This document shows positions 23,532 to 34,885 of a DNA stretch of 64,000 nt, piece by piece. The position numbers were made by a program, and so were the translations under genes. Under the pieces are notes generated by a model. That model made no database searches, was not told the origin of the DNA, and saw only the letters and a program-made list of their open reading frames with translations. Source of the DNA: Symbiodinium natans (lineage: Eukaryota; Sar; Dinophyceae; Suessiales; Symbiodiniaceae); contig CAJNDS010002721.1 in the NCBI GenBank assembly GCA_905221605.1, positions 1-64,000 of the forward strand, given 5' to 3'. Position 1 is the stretch's first letter. The number at the start of each line of letters is the position of its first letter.

Positions 23532-23599
23532 ATTCCGGAATCCTCAACTTTCAGAGGTTTCGGAGTGTGCCTCTCTGTGTATGCCTTTGTCAAAGCGGG

Positions 23600-23880
23600 G
23601 TTTTTTCCAATCCGTGCAGAGCCTCAGCCATTAGCTGCTTCAGGGCTCACAGGTTCAGTGTCTGGGCTTGAGGGATTGCAGTCCTCGCTTGCAACCTTGT
23701 CATCGGTTTCCTTGCAGCTTTTCCGTGGTTTCCGTTGCAGCTCTTTTGGTTGTCCGTTTCAGGTTTGCCTGGTTTCCGTTTCACGTGCCTGGTTTCCATG
23801 CTTTCGGGCTTGCTTTCCGTTACTTCTTGTTGTGATTTCTGTCCTGATTTTTTGGCCTGGTGTCCGTTACACCCCTCGCC
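23600..23880 (+). other. pyrimidine-rich spacer with TTTCCGTT motifs
   Basis: The octamer TTTCCGTT and variants such as GGTTTCCGTTTC recur about eight times. The stretch sits directly upstream of the small ORF at 23891 and could be an intron or 5' region. No gene is supported within it. Confidence 0.4.
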
Positions 23881-23890
23881 CATGTGCCTT

Positions 23891-24112
23891 ATGGAGCCAT
23901 CCGAGGATGATGTGATGCTTACGATTGGGAGCAGGCCAAAAGGATGGGAAAATAGCAGCGTTGAAAATGTGAAAGAAAGATTGGAAAGTGAAGCGTTGAA
24001 GCTGAAAAGCCCGGAAAAGAAGATCGTTGCTGGCAACGTGATGAGCAGGATATCGTTGTTGAAGATAAAAGCAAGGAAGAAAATGGCATTTCGTAAGGGC
24101 CAGAGTGCCTGA
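23891..24112 (+). CDS. small basic protein, 73 aa, unknown
   Basis: The ATG at 23891 opens a frame reading MEPSEDDVMLTIGSRPKGWE, then ENVKERLESEALKLKSPEKK and a Lys/Arg-rich end (KIKARKKMAFRKGQSA) before TGA. It has an acidic start, an amphipathic middle and a basic tail. The in-frame sequence upstream is pyrimidine-rich and not protein-like, which favours this ATG. It could be a complete small gene or a last exon. No family is recognised. Confidence 0.5.
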   Translation: MEPSEDDVMLTIGSRPKGWENSSVENVKERLESEALKLKSPEKKIVAGNVMSRISLLKIKARKKMAFRKGQSA

Positions 24113-24306
24113 GGCGTGACCTGCGAAGGCCAAGGCCCGAAGTGTTTCAGGTGCAGCAGTTCAAAGATTTCAGGCAGTGTTAAGTTGCGCGGGTTTCACA
24201 AAGACCACCGAGTGAGTTTTGTTTGTTCCAGCTTATCGAATTGTCGGCCGATGGTTGAAATAGGAAGCACAAGTTCTCCAAAGATACGTGTTTTCGCGCA
24301 GAAAAG

Positions 24307-24609
24307 TTGAGGCAGGCCTCAAGACAAACCACACAACGAGACGGGTGCTCCTCGAAGAAGGTCCGAGCGATTAGAAGCCAATCTTTCTGTCAGTGGCAGC
24401 GTGGAATCTGCCCTCGTGCCCGTGCTATCTATGAACTGGAACAGCGGCGCAGGCTGGAAGCGTTCCACTCCGAAGCGCTGTGCAACATTCAGGCACAGCG
24501 GCCACTTATGAGATCGCAGACTCGGACAAGCCCACGACGCCACAATGCGGTCGGAACACTGGTTGAACAACTGCCTCCCGCATGCCACATCTATGCAGGC
24601 GAGCTCTAA
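24307..24609 (+). CDS. ORF of uncertain strand, unknown
   Basis: The + frame includes RARAIYELEQRRRLEAFHSE and ends at 24609. The minus frame 24657-24319 is also open and Cys-rich (CSLRACPKLELACIDVACG). Nothing decides between them. Confidence 0.25.
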   Translation: MRQASRQTTQRDGCSSKKVRAIRSQSFCQWQRGICPRARAIYELEQRRRLEAFHSEALCNIQAQRPLMRSQTRTSPRRHNAVGTLVEQLPPACHIYAGEL

Positions 24610-24777
24610 CTTCGGGCACGCACGCAGAGAGCACTGACCATAGAACTGTTGTTTCACGCACAGCTTTTACTCTAGGGGGAGATAGGCGCAGGCTTGAGGC
24701 CAGGACGCCGACGGCTGCGTTGGGCAGAACACTGCGCTGAATTAGCTGTTCCCGTCCGCGTATTTTTTCTCAACAGG

Positions 24778-24882
24778 TTAGGCCACGTTAAGAACATGTT
24801 AGGCGGTTTGTGTAAGGCGATACGAAACGATGAGTGCTCGGTAGGCGGTGCAAGGTTGCTTTCCATCCACCGTATGAAATGA
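24778..24882 (+). CDS. short exon-like block
   Basis: After TTTTTTCTCAACAG the frame reads RLGHVKNMLGGLCKAIRND and then ARLLSIHRMK to a TGA. The strong polypyrimidine-AG context supports an acceptor. Unknown function. Confidence 0.35.
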   Translation, partial: LGHVKNMLGGLCKAIRNDECSVGGARLLSIHRMK

Positions 24883-24889
24883 GACTTCA

Positions 24890-25950
24890 TTCAATAAAGC
24901 TACATGTACAGCATCCCCTCCTTAGGCTCAAAGTTGCTCTGACTTTGCGTTCATTGAACGCATGAAAGACATGGATGCACACTTTTTGCGCGGGCTTGTG
25001 CAACTCCAGCGGCTCTTGTGTCCAGTGAAAACGCTGTGTGCTGTGTCGCCTTCGAAGCTTCTTTCATTTTGGCAACCCCCGTGATTCCCTGTGAGTCCGC
25101 TCCAAGTGCGGCGTCCGGCCGCCATGTGTTGCGCATGAAATGGGGCAAGGTTTTTTTGCATTGGAACAAAGTGCGTTTCACAGGCTCTATAATGCAGTGC
25201 TAAGTAAGGTTGCGGGGTTGCGGAACGAACATGTTTGAAGATGGGGCTTCGGTTTTTGGCGGGCCGAACATTCCTCGATAAGACCTTACCGTGCAAGTCC
25301 TCTTCAGGGACCCTCACTTTTGCTGGTCGGGTGGGGTTGTTATGACTGTCACCACAGTTGCAGTTTCACAGTTGCAGTTTGTGACACATTGCTGAGGTAG
25401 GCAAAAAGGTACTTTTCAGTATTTTTTGATTTTGTTTTTTTCTTCTGGCGGTTGTCGAATCAACCACGCCAAATTTCTCAACATATTTGGCTCCTCAACT
25501 ACCCACCGCAGCTTTAGCTCACCAGGGCTTCGTAACACGAGGCAGTTGATCTCTAGATGGAAGCAGCTGCAAGTGAGATTGTATATGCAAAGCTGTTTTA
25601 GCAGCGCTTCTATTCTGTTGCATGCTTTTCATAGCTGCCATGGTCGCTTGATAGGGCATCGCCGGAAGCAAACAAAACCACCAACAACCACCATACGCCC
25701 AGTCACTCAAAACCACTCCTTTCAGCAAAATGTGTACTGGAATACTTTCAGTAGGTGTGCGGTTCCTGCTGTGGCAATGGGGAGCACATGCTCCGTGGCG
25801 TGGGCGTTTCATCAAGAATTTCAGAAACCGCAGGTGGCTTGGTTCCTGAGGGTCTTGCCTGGTTTTCGAGTCTAAAAATTGCAACAGCCCTTGGCAGAAT
25901 GTCCTATGTATCCTAGCGACACCAAACCTGGTTGATGAACAAAACCTGAC
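24890..25950. other. no convincing gene
   Basis: Short open frames occur on both strands (for example 25317-24928 minus and 25426-25875 plus), but none shows a coherent protein pattern with splice signals. An almost perfect repeat of CACAGTTGCAGTTT lies at about 25351-25380. Confidence 0.4.
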
Positions 25951-25955
25951 TTCAG

Positions 25956-26334
25956 GCTGGTGGAGGACATCTGGCCGAACCAGAAGAGCTGCATGGATAT
26001 TTGATTGTGCTGGCCCTGCTCGATGCCAAAGACACCTTACCGGAGAAGGCGTTCCTGGCACACATATCCCTAAACCCTAAACCCTAAACCCTAAACCCTA
26101 AACCCTAAACCCTAAACCCTAAACCCTAAACCCTAAACCCTTGATTGTTCTTGGCAGGTGGAGGCCGAGTTGGGCCTGCTGATTTCCAAGCAGCACGCCC
26201 CTGGCATGGTGCCACCTCGGGCAGGGCCCCCCTCCTTACAGCGCACGAGCTCTGCAGCTGCCCCAAAGAGTCCGGGCTGCTGGGCCAAAAACTGTGGAAG
26301 AGCACACAAAACCGACATATTTGAGGACATGTGA
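25956..26334 (+). CDS. two 3' exons of an unknown protein separated by a telomeric-repeat intron
   Basis: Exon 25956-26057 follows CTGACTTCAG and reads AGGGHLAEPEELHGYLIVLA then LLDAKDTLPEKAFL (34 codons). A GC donor starts an intron of CCCTAAA repeats that ends TTCTTGGCAG. The final exon 26158-26334 reads VEAELGLLISKQHAPGMVPP and ends CGRAHKTDIFEDM before TGA (59 codons). Both exons are multiples of three and join in phase 0. Upstream exons were not identified. No family is recognised. Confidence 0.55.
26068..26140 (+). repeat. CCCTAAA telomere-type repeat inside an intron
   Basis: About ten uninterrupted CCCTAAA units. They fill most of the intron between the exons ending at 26057 and starting at 26158. 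Confidence 0.95.
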
Positions 26335-26634
26335 CGGATCTTGAAAGCAAAGGCAGCAAAGGAGTATGGTTTTGAAATTAATGCCAGCGATCAAGTAAGG
26401 CGCGCCACCGCGGCTTGTTCGCCTGCGGTCTGAAATGGGGCCTTCGGCAACCATGCCGGGCCTCAGGCAAGCAGCGCTCCCCAAACTGGTGACTCAAATG
26501 ATGCTGTTCTGATTCATCGTGAACAGCCGTTGAATAGCCTACACGATCCTTGGTCAGGCGCGTGGGTGCTGTGGCGGCCAAGGCGCGGTCCCCATGCGCG
26601 CACCTGAAGCCAGCTAATTTTTACACTAGCGGGC

Positions 26635-26868
26635 GTGATACAGCGCTCCCAGCGGATGTGCACATCATCTGCAGCTGCACTACGCTTTGAGGTGAAGGGC
26701 GTTCCCGCGCCCTGGAAAGAACGCTGGACACTTCCTGGAGCCACGCTGCGGTGCCGCGGCTCCGCGCTGCTTGGGGAAGTGTCCCTGCGGGACTTGGAGG
26801 ACCGCAAGGGACACCATGTGAAGTTTGTGCGGCACTTTTTGGAAGACAGTTTCACAAACTTGTTTTGA
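26635..26868 (+). CDS. exon-like block, unknown
   Basis: The frame includes RFEVKGVPAPWKERWTLPGA and EVSLRDLEDRKGHHVKFVRH, ending DSFTNLF before TGA. It follows TACACTAG. Two other frames are partly open, including 26751-26984. The chosen frame has the most protein-like composition. Confidence 0.4.
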   Translation: MIQRSQRMCTSSAAALRFEVKGVPAPWKERWTLPGATLRCRGSALLGEVSLRDLEDRKGHHVKFVRHFLEDSFTNLF

Positions 26869-27542
26869 AGGGGTTTTGGGAAGTTTTGGGGAGTTGGAGA
26901 AGATGTCGCGAAGTTCTTTTTGTGTCTGGCTCAGGGCCTGCAGACGTTGACCGGCCACGCGTTTGCAAGTTCGGCATGCTGTAAACCGGCAGATGTTGAT
27001 CAACTGTGAAAACGTGGTTCCAATGATGCTGATGACTTCTGAAGTGCTGAGGTGAGCAGACAGCCCTTGACCTCTCGTTGGAGGCTTCGAGGGAAACTCC
27101 CGAGTTTCAGACGCAGGCGGAGCAATGACAGCCTATGACGAAGTTTTCTATCTTGAGAGTTTTTGCCAGGTTCTTTGCTTCCTTGAATTGGTGTGTGTGT
27201 GTGTGTGTGCGAAGAAGTTGGACTGCGAGGCTTTTCCGTGGAGTTCAAGTGTTACGATCCTATTGGCAATGCGATCAGCTGCTTGACAGCATAGCATTAT
27301 GCCATTTCCATGACAACCCATGATTCAGCTGTAAGGTTGGCTAGACTTGAAAGCATTTCAGGTTTTTCGCAAAGTTGCATGAGGGCGTTGGTACTTGCCG
27401 CTACTAGCCAGCAGCTGTGCAAGAGCTACCACAGTCCTGTGGAGAGCTGCAATGCGACAAGGGGGGCCTCAAAGGTTGGAACAAGACCACTGCTCCACAG
27501 GGCGCGATGTAAAAAAAGTCTTGGCCCACATTAGATTTAACT

Positions 27543-28186
27543 GTGCACTCAGCCAAGGGGTCGGCCATGCTGGAGCTGTATCTTGACAGATTTTGCTTGT
27601 ATCCGCAATGGCATGGTGCTCCGGCCGGGTTATCATGCGATGTTGCTTCCACGGCGAGGTACCAGCAGGCAGCTGCAGCCGTGCTTGAGGAGTGGATTGA
27701 GCCACTCGGCCGAAACAGGTGCCGATTGACCTGGAGATTTGCTCTGCTGAGGCGCTCCATCTATGCTGCCACTGACCTGCATTTCAGACAAATCCTCATT
27801 TAGTCCTGCCCGTGCCTGACAACTGAGAACGATGCTTTCTGACGCTTTCTCGTACATTCGCGCAGTACTTTGATGGACTGCAGAGCAGGAAGATGCTTTT
27901 CACTGAAGTGGCCCGACCTGAGGCCTGCTATTTGCATTTTTCGTTGCTTTCAGTCTTCACCGAACAACTGCTGCCACTCCATTCTGCGGGCATGCTGGTG
28001 GAGGCTACGTTGCGGCTGCACTTGTTGAGTTTTGTTGTAGTACCTGATGCCTCGTGTACTTCTTCGTGCATACTTGTGCAGGCACTGGTGGCTGCCTTGG
28101 AACGCCTCAAGGAGCCTCCCGAAATGTGTGGCAACATCATTTGTCAATGTAGGATGTGCCGTCATGTGCCGTCGTTCCGACTGTGA
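27543..28186 (+). CDS. cluster of short exons, unknown protein
   Basis: Blocks with possible splice signals are YQQAAAAVLEEWIEPLGRNR (about 27660-27720), QYFDGLQSRKMLFTEVARPE (27866-27921, after TTCGCGCAG), FTEQLLPLHSAGMLVEATLR (27955-28020, after TGCTTTCAG) and ALVAALERLKEPPEMCGNII (28081-28150, after CTTGTGCAG). All are on the + strand and in one orientation, which suggests one gene. The order of reading frames was not fully resolved. No family is recognised. Confidence 0.45.
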
Positions 28187-28355
28187 GGATGGAGGCCTGG
28201 ACCATGTCCTGGCTTCTGCCGCCTGCTTGGGCCAGGCACGGATTGTGTGGGCTCGAGCCTGCGGGTCTGTAGCTGTGGATGTGGATGTGCTATGGTGGGA
28301 TGTGGTGGGTGCCAGATGGTGCCACATGATGTGACGTGGTGCCAGCAAATGATCA

Positions 28356-28604
28356 TTGCTGACAGGTGCTTCTCAGGGATGGGACCATCTCCGAAGTGCC
28401 GGGCTTCTGCTGGGAGCTCCTCGAGTCGCTTCTGGCCGGGGGGGGGGGCTTTTTGAAAGAGTGTTTTGGCACATGTGGCGATTCACGGCCGCGACGCATA
28501 CGGAGGGTCATCTAATCTCCTGCGCTGTGCATGTCGCGTTGGAGGACAGACATCCGGCCATCCCACCTGTCACAGACAAGAAGCCCGATGAGGTGCGGCA
28601 TTGA
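28356..28604 (+). CDS. possible 3' exon, unknown
   Basis: The frame ends THTEGHLISCAVHVALEDRH PAIPPVTDKKPDEVRH before TGA. Only the last 45 codons look coding; upstream there is a G-run at 28439-28449. Long minus-strand frames overlap (29209-28508), so the call is weak. Confidence 0.3.
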   Translation: MLTGASQGWDHLRSAGLLLGAPRVASGRGGGLFERVFWHMWRFTAATHTEGHLISCAVHVALEDRHPAIPPVTDKKPDEVRH

Positions 28605-29136
28605 GACTTTGCCTCTTTCCATGAAGCACACAAGATATGCTGTTGTAGCTGCTTTCGTAGGACTCCGATGCATCGGTGCGTGCATTGATGCACTGTGGCA
28701 TCTGCCAGGCGCGAGAAGGTCCGGCACAAGAACCGGCCAAGCTCCTTGCTTTTGCCAAAGGCTTGCAGAGCTGGCTGGGTGCTCAGCACAGCTTGACACA
28801 AAGATACGAAGGGCAACCTAGGGTGCGTTCCCACCGGTTTGCATGCAAGGCCGACTGAGAGATGCTGACAGTTTGTATGCAAAGCACTTTCGGCGAATAG
28901 AAACACACCCGTTTTTGTGACAGCTGCAGACCAGACATGCTGAAGTGACACGAGAAAGAACATCGGATGTCGCCCCCGCAGACCCCCAGATGGTGCAACT
29001 TTGCGGACAGAAGGATGCTTAAAAGATGTTGTTCTTCGCCTTCTAGCTCGCGCCCTCCACCGGAAGCCTGTCAGGAAACTACAGGCACGGCCTCTGACAT
29101 CATGTCGTGGCTTTTTGTTGAGACCCCTTCGCAGTT

Positions 29137-29397
29137 TTGTGTTCCATGTCTGGTGCGCCAGCAACGAGGAACAAAATGAGATGCCCTGTAGGAGGTCTGC
29201 AAAGTGCAAGATCTCGGCTGATTTTGCAATGTCTGGTGAAAGAACTGCGCCGAAAACAATTCAGCGAAAACCGTGTCCACGCACGCATGCCAACGCAAAA
29301 TCCAGTTCAAGAACTCGTCACTTCGAGCGTTAGTACTGTGACACGAGCGCACGAAGAGGAAGAAGAGTCCGCAACTCCAATAAGCGAAGTTCTCTGA
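29137..29397 (+). CDS. possible exon, acidic C-terminus
   Basis: The frame includes RLILQCLVKELRRKQFSENR and RAHEEEEESATPISEVL before TGA. It lies just upstream of the gene starting at 29418. It could be a separate 3' exon or belong to an unrecognised model. Confidence 0.3.
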   Translation: MCSMSGAPATRNKMRCPVGGLQSARSRLILQCLVKELRRKQFSENRVHARMPTQNPVQELVTSSVSTVTRAHEEEEESATPISEVL

Positions 29398-29417
29398 GGT
29401 GGCTGACCGGGCTGCCG

Positions 29418-31181
29418 ATGAGCCCCGTGGAGCGTCTGGGGCTCTTGGAGCAGATCACTGGCTTTGTGGCGACGGTGGCGGCATCGGAGTCCCGGACTTC
29501 TTGGCCCTGCTATCGGGGCCATCTCCTGGTGAAGCTCATACCGCGCTTCCACGAAAGTCTTCGGCCATGTACGTGGCCATCCCTGGGCGCCTCTAAAAAA
29601 GGGGACGTCGTTCTGGTGTCCGCCGCTCCTCAGCCGAAGCCCATTCAGAAGGGCCCGCCGGTTTTGGTGCGAGCCGCGACGGTGCTACAAGCGAACTGGG
29701 CCGATGCTGTCCGAGAGCTTCGTGAGACTGCTGGGGGACTTGCCGTCCATGGTGAGGAGCTGTCCAACACCGTCGCCGAGACCTTGCGACTGGTCCAGGA
29801 GCTGGCGCTTCTCCAGAGCGAGGTGGTCTCCAAGGCTTCGCTGAGCCAAGTTGGGAACCCTCCATACGCGAAAAAACCGCTCTTACCCAAGAAATTCCCA
29901 CCCCCCCCCCCTATCTCTTCCCCCCCAAATCCTCTTATACACAACATCCTTAAAAACACTGCCACATGCAAATGAGCTCTATGGCCTCTGTAAACCCCCT
30001 GCCCCCCCCCAAAAAAAAGAGAAAAAGTCCCACCTCTGTTCTGGAAGGCGTCCTTGCAGCAAGCGGAGGCAGCCCTGGAGGAGGTGGCTCCGAAGATTGA
30101 GGCGTGGGCGCGAGCTCTCGACCCCACGGGGCGGACACCACATGAGGGTTTACGAAAATAAAGGACCCCTAATCTAGACCCCAAGTAGGATCCCTTAAAA
30201 AAAGTACTCCAACAAGGTATCCCTAATCTCGGAATCTCCTACATGATGAGTTCTTGAAAGTATTTAGGGATTCTGGGGTGGTGCTTTTTTGCGGTTTACA
30301 GGGGCGTGATCTATGGCTGGGTTGTGGAGCATGGTCTTAGACATCTCGAGATATCTAGAATGCTGCTGAAACAGATCCCCCACGCTGGTGCTTGCATCAT
30401 TGTAATAGAGTGATGACAGCGAAAGGCCCTGAAGAGTGCACCCTAAACCCGACACCCGAAACCCTGAACCCTGAACTCTGAACCCTGAAACCCGAAGCAT
30501 TGCCAAGCGCCCTTTTTGGCATTCTAGCTTGTAGTCAGGAGTGGCGGGGTGAGGCCGCCGAGGCGATCAAGTGGGTTACGGAAGAAGACGTGAAGCAGAA
30601 GGCCGTGTCAGAGCGCTCTTTCTTTGAGCCCTAAACCCTAAACCCTAAACCCTAAACCCTAAACCCTAAACCCTAAACCCTAAACCCTAAACCTTAAACC
30701 CCAAACCCTAAACCCTAAACCCTCAACCCTAAACCTTAACCCCTAAACCCTACACCCTAAACCCTAAACCCTGTGGGCATCCTCCTGCTCTTCACGACGC
30801 TGGCGCTGCATGTGATGGCAGGAGCGAGTGGCAGCCTCACGCAGAGTCCATCAAGCCTTGAAGGAGGCAACCGCTTCGGAGAGAGTGAGAGGTAGAATTG
30901 CTAGAGCCCGGTGCAAAACCATGCAGTGGAGAGATCTTGCCCCGCTGCCCGCAGATGCCTTCCACTTCAGCAACAGTTGCCTCCGTGTCAACGTTGAAGC
31001 TGGCTGCAGACATTTCCGGAGAGGTTCAAGACATAGCGAAGCTTGGCCGCACAGAATATTTGGTGCCCGCAATCGCGACCTGTCTGACAAACCCTTGAAC
31101 AAGCACAGGAGATCAGGCGACGTGCTCTTGGTTTCTTCTTCAAATACGCAGTCCAAAAAAGGCCGGATGTTGTTCTCTTAG
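29418..31181 (+). CDS. four-exon gene, predicted 324 aa coiled-coil-like protein, unknown function
   Basis: Exons are 29418-29849, 30048-30143, 30539-30625 and 30822-31181 (144, 32, 29 and 120 codons, the last including TAG). Every intron falls between codons. Intron 1 is GT..AG; introns 2 and 3 start with GAG and end CAG, with GAG again at the start of the next exon. Recognisable stretches are VLQANWADAVRELRETAGGL and LVQELALLQSEVVSKASLSQ (exon 1), ASLQQAEAALEEVAPKIEAW (exon 2), WRGEAAEAIKWVTEEDVKQK (exon 3) and VHQALKEATASERVRGRIAR (exon 4). These suggest helical coiled-coil structure. The ATG at 29418 is the first in the open frame, but the frame has no stop close upstream and a rival frame is open to 29596, so the N-terminus is uncertain. 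Confidence 0.6.
30629..30772 (+). repeat. CCCTAAA telomere-type repeat inside an intron
   Basis: About twenty units with some degenerate copies (CTTAAAC, CCTCAAC, CCTACAC). It begins three bases after the GA donor at 30626 of the gene above. Confidence 0.93.
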
Positions 31182-31272
31182 TCTCCGCCTAGACTGACTT
31201 GGCAAGCACGCAATCTCGCCAATGTGTGCAAATCGATATCATGTGAAAGCCTGCAACGGTGAATGTTGACTT

Positions 31273-32450
31273 TTGCTGGAGCTCACGAGGCCCAGGTTGA
31301 TCAGTAAGCCTTACTCACCCCCCCCCCATCTAGTCCGTGTCGCTCGTACTGTTTCCCGAAACATTCAATGCGAAGGTTCTTGCCCTTTGCATGTGTTTAG
31401 GGCTCATGCCGCCCATAGCATAGGGGCCTATGCTTTAGGCATGTACTTGGGTGGCGAGAAAGCGCGGAGCCTGGGAGGCTCCCTGTACCTTCTTGAGAAC
31501 TGCAGTGGACCGGCGACGTGTACTACTCTGGTGAGTGAGGCCACATGTCGACTGTGCCAGATGAAGGGCGAGGAGTTGCTGAACCTGACCAGGATTCAGG
31601 CGTGGGCTGCGCCGACGGTGCCGTGAAGACCGCTCTCTTTGGCATCTCAGCATGCAGGGACTGGGTGATGAAGGGGGGGAATGTAGGAAGGGACGGGCAG
31701 CAATCCTTGTTGCACCTCAGTGAAATCTTCTTCCATCGTGGAGTTTTCTTTCGGGCCCGGAATGTTTGGCCTTTGCTGAAAGCTGAGGTGAGCTTGCAGT
31801 GGGACTTTGTGGATGCACCTCGGAATGATCGCAAGTGCACGCGTAGTTCGTGCTGAACGTTTTGCAAGAACCTGCGCCGATCGCGCTCGAGCATGGCTGT
31901 TGCATGTTTCTTCGGTTTAAGCTGAGGTGATGACGGAAGCTTCCTCGTAGCTGATGTCTCCAACCACCGCATCCGCACCTCGCTGATTCCATTCATTGCG
32001 GCATGCAGGGCACTTGCACTGCTCTCTCTTACGTGCATTGACCGGAACCGTACTTCTCAGGACGAATATCTTGCAAGACCTGGGAGGTGCAAGTTGTGGC
32101 TGGCTCTGGGAAGAAAGGTCGCTGGGATCGGGACACACACCTTGGTGTTTTTTTGGAGCGCATCGAGTCAATCCCAGCGTCCCAGGCCAGACCGACGGCC
32201 GAGCGGCTTCAGCCAGCTTCTCGTCTCCACGTGCGCTGATCTCGCTGGGCGAGGCTGTCATCATCACGGAGGTCGGAACATGGGAAGGTCTTCGGTCTTC
32301 TGAGTTCATTGCATCCTTGCCATCGGCTGGTTGAGGTGAAGTGAACAGCCTGTTGTGTAAATGCGAGGACGGCCATCCGGGAACTGTCCGTGTTATGGAA
32401 GAAGGCCCATGCCACACGCGGTCATGCTGGGCTTTGGCAAGTGCCGACAC
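31273..32450. other. region with coding-like frames on both strands
   Basis: Plus frames 31273-31626 (ends CRLCQMKGEELLNLTRIQAW) and 31545-31856 (LLHLSEIFFHRGVFFRARNV) and minus frames 32038-31523 and 32450-31917 (ending CKCPACRNEWNQRGADAVVG) are all open for more than 100 codons. The minus frame 32450-31917 has a C-x-C-x2-C cluster. Composition alone cannot decide, so no single gene is claimed. Confidence 0.35.
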
Positions 32451-32617
32451 TCTGCAGGTTCAGTGGAGTCCGTGACTATTCCGCTCGGTCGCCAGCAGCA
32501 ACAGATGCAGGACAGAGACGTTAGGATGGTCGCTGTATGGCACGATGAATCGCCGATGGTTAAAGATCGACAAGAGAGTTTGTCTTGATGCATGATTGAG
32601 TGTGTTGACGTGTTGGA

Positions 32618-34060
32618 GTGATCCTTTCCTCTAAAGAGAGTTGTCCCAAGGAGTCCGCTCTGGCACGTGACTCTTGCCAGCCGCTGGCCGCCTGGCTAGC
32701 GCCCCTCGGCTGGAAGAGAGCAGAGAGCAGAAGAGAGCAAAGACAGCAGCATTCCGACAGAGGAGAAATGAGAGCGAGAGAAGGGCCGCATCTGTCTCTC
32801 TCCCAGCTTTCCCTCTCGGGTCAGGCACTCCAGAGCCATCTGTCGCGTCTCAAAGAGCAGTGGCTGCTGGAGCGTCGAGACTGTGGTTGATGTGCAAGGC
32901 GTCACTGGCCTCACCCACTTGTCTGCCACCGAGCGTTTCAGCAACAGAAAGGGCAGAAGCAACCTTGCCAGTAGCAGTGATCTCAGTGATTTCAGTGATC
33001 CCACTCTCAGTGATCTCAGTTTGAGGTGGAGCCCCGATGGCTCGATGGATGGCCTTGTTCTCAGCAAGAAGAAGAGCTACACGCTCAGCTTCTGGGAGCC
33101 TTGGCTGCGCATCTGCTGTTGGCCATCTGTGGCCCATGACCCTCTCCTGCCCCTATCTCTGCCTTTGCAAGCATTTTTCGCCACTGATGGGAAAGTTCTG
33201 CTTGTGAACGAAGGACCGGACCGAGGCCAAGAAGAGCCTCAGCGTCATGGCCGGTCAGGACGGGAGAAGACATGAAGGGGGACGGCGCCAAAAAGAGCTC
33301 CGGCAGAGAAGTGCGGAGAGGTGTAGAGAAGTGTGGAGAAGTGAAGAGAAGTGCAGGGTGCATCCCGCGGCTCCGTGGACGGCCTTGGTTCCGAGGCTCC
33401 GGGGGTAAGAGATGCAAGAGACTTCTTCCTATCTCCTGGTTAGCGAAGAGTTGCGAGAGGCGCGCCTGAGCGGCCCAGGGAAGCAGTGCGTGCTCGGTGC
33501 CGGGCTCAGCGGGGGCTTTGCCGAGCTCTGTGGTGCCCTGCTTCTTGCAGGAGCCCGTGTCGTGTTGTGTGAGGTGTTGAAGCGATGTGTGACGTGTGGA
33601 TATGCGTGGCTTGTGAGATGTGCTGGTTAGGCGATGGCTCCTTGCTGGTCGCAGATGGCCGTGGTCTCCGGCGCGTCGTTACGCAGGCTCTGAGGCGACG
33701 GGAGGGCGGTATTGGGTGGGGATGGCCGGGGAATTCCAGGACGGAGAAAGGTAGCTGGTAGCTCCCACCTGCCTGGTCAGGGAGTCCGAGTTTGCGCGTG
33801 CGGCGCAAAGCGTCGAGCGGCACTCGCAACTGGCAGCGCAGCGAAGTACGAAGCTGCGATCGGCTTGGGAGCAGGTTCGGCTGCAGCTTCGGCGAAGGGT
33901 CGTCACACACCAAGCAAACTCCTTGACCTGTGCCGTGCCTCCTTGATCTCCAGGCGCTCGGGATCCTCGCCGGGCCCTGCACAGAGGTCGCCTGTGCAAG
34001 GCCAGGTCATGGGCACCGCCGTCTTTGATGTCGCAGCCGATGAATACGGTCAAGGTTAGT
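32618..34060. other. GC-rich region of overlapping open frames, no assignable gene
   Basis: Open frames of 85 to 160 codons overlap on both strands. The minus frame 33137-32850 contains AERVALLLAENKAIHRAIG, a coiled-coil pattern. The + strand has a short direct repeat of CAGTGATCTCAGTGAT-like sequence at 32975-33020 and GAGAAGTGNGGA repeats at 33310-33355. None carries a family motif. Confidence 0.35.
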
Positions 34061-34885
34061 CAAGAGGTATCATATATAGTCATGGGCTAAGCATGGTGAT
34101 CTGTTGAATGGAACGGACTAGGCGGAAGATTTGCGACGAGCGCTTTGACAGCGAAGTGGCTCGCTCGTTCTCAGGGTTGGAGGCGGGCGAAGCAGAACTG
34201 ATGAGACTGTTGCTGGTGTCCAAGGCGTCTCTCGTTTCGCCTTTCGCCTTGGCTTGGACGCCCCAATACAGAAGACTGCACCAGCACTCGCTTTCATAAA
34301 ATCGAGAAGCACGGCACGAGCGGACGATTCGGGGAAGTTGCAAAATCATAGCAATCAAGGGATGAAAGGGGCCACCTACGGATGGATCCCGATGCAGCTT
34401 CCTATCAGCACGGCCACACATCTCTTTGTCTTGTGGTGGTTCTGACATGAGGCTTGTAGAGCAGCGTCCTCTTTGATCGTGGTCAAGGGGGCACCGTAGA
34501 CTCTGCGCAGCAACCCACGTCTGTCTTTCCATTCTGAGCATTTGAGTTGTCGTGGAAAGTAGCATGCTGAACCCTGAACCCTACACCCCTATGCTCTCTT
34601 AAAGCATGAACACGTACTTCAGCCATGCCAAACCCAACAAAGAGGTACAAACCCTGGGTTTCCGGAAAGGCCTCGCCTGAGCGCCTGGCGGCACTGGTCA
34701 CCATGGCGCCGAGCCTTGCGGCCGCCCTGAGGGCGCTCCCGAGGCCGAAAGCAAGGGGGGGGAGTTTTGGGATGCCTTGGGATGGTCAACATGTTTACCC
34801 GGGATGCTTTCTGGGATATCTTACGGGATGGTTGAATGTTAAAGATGTTAAAGTTTTATGATGTTTTATCTGATGTTTTGGGAAG

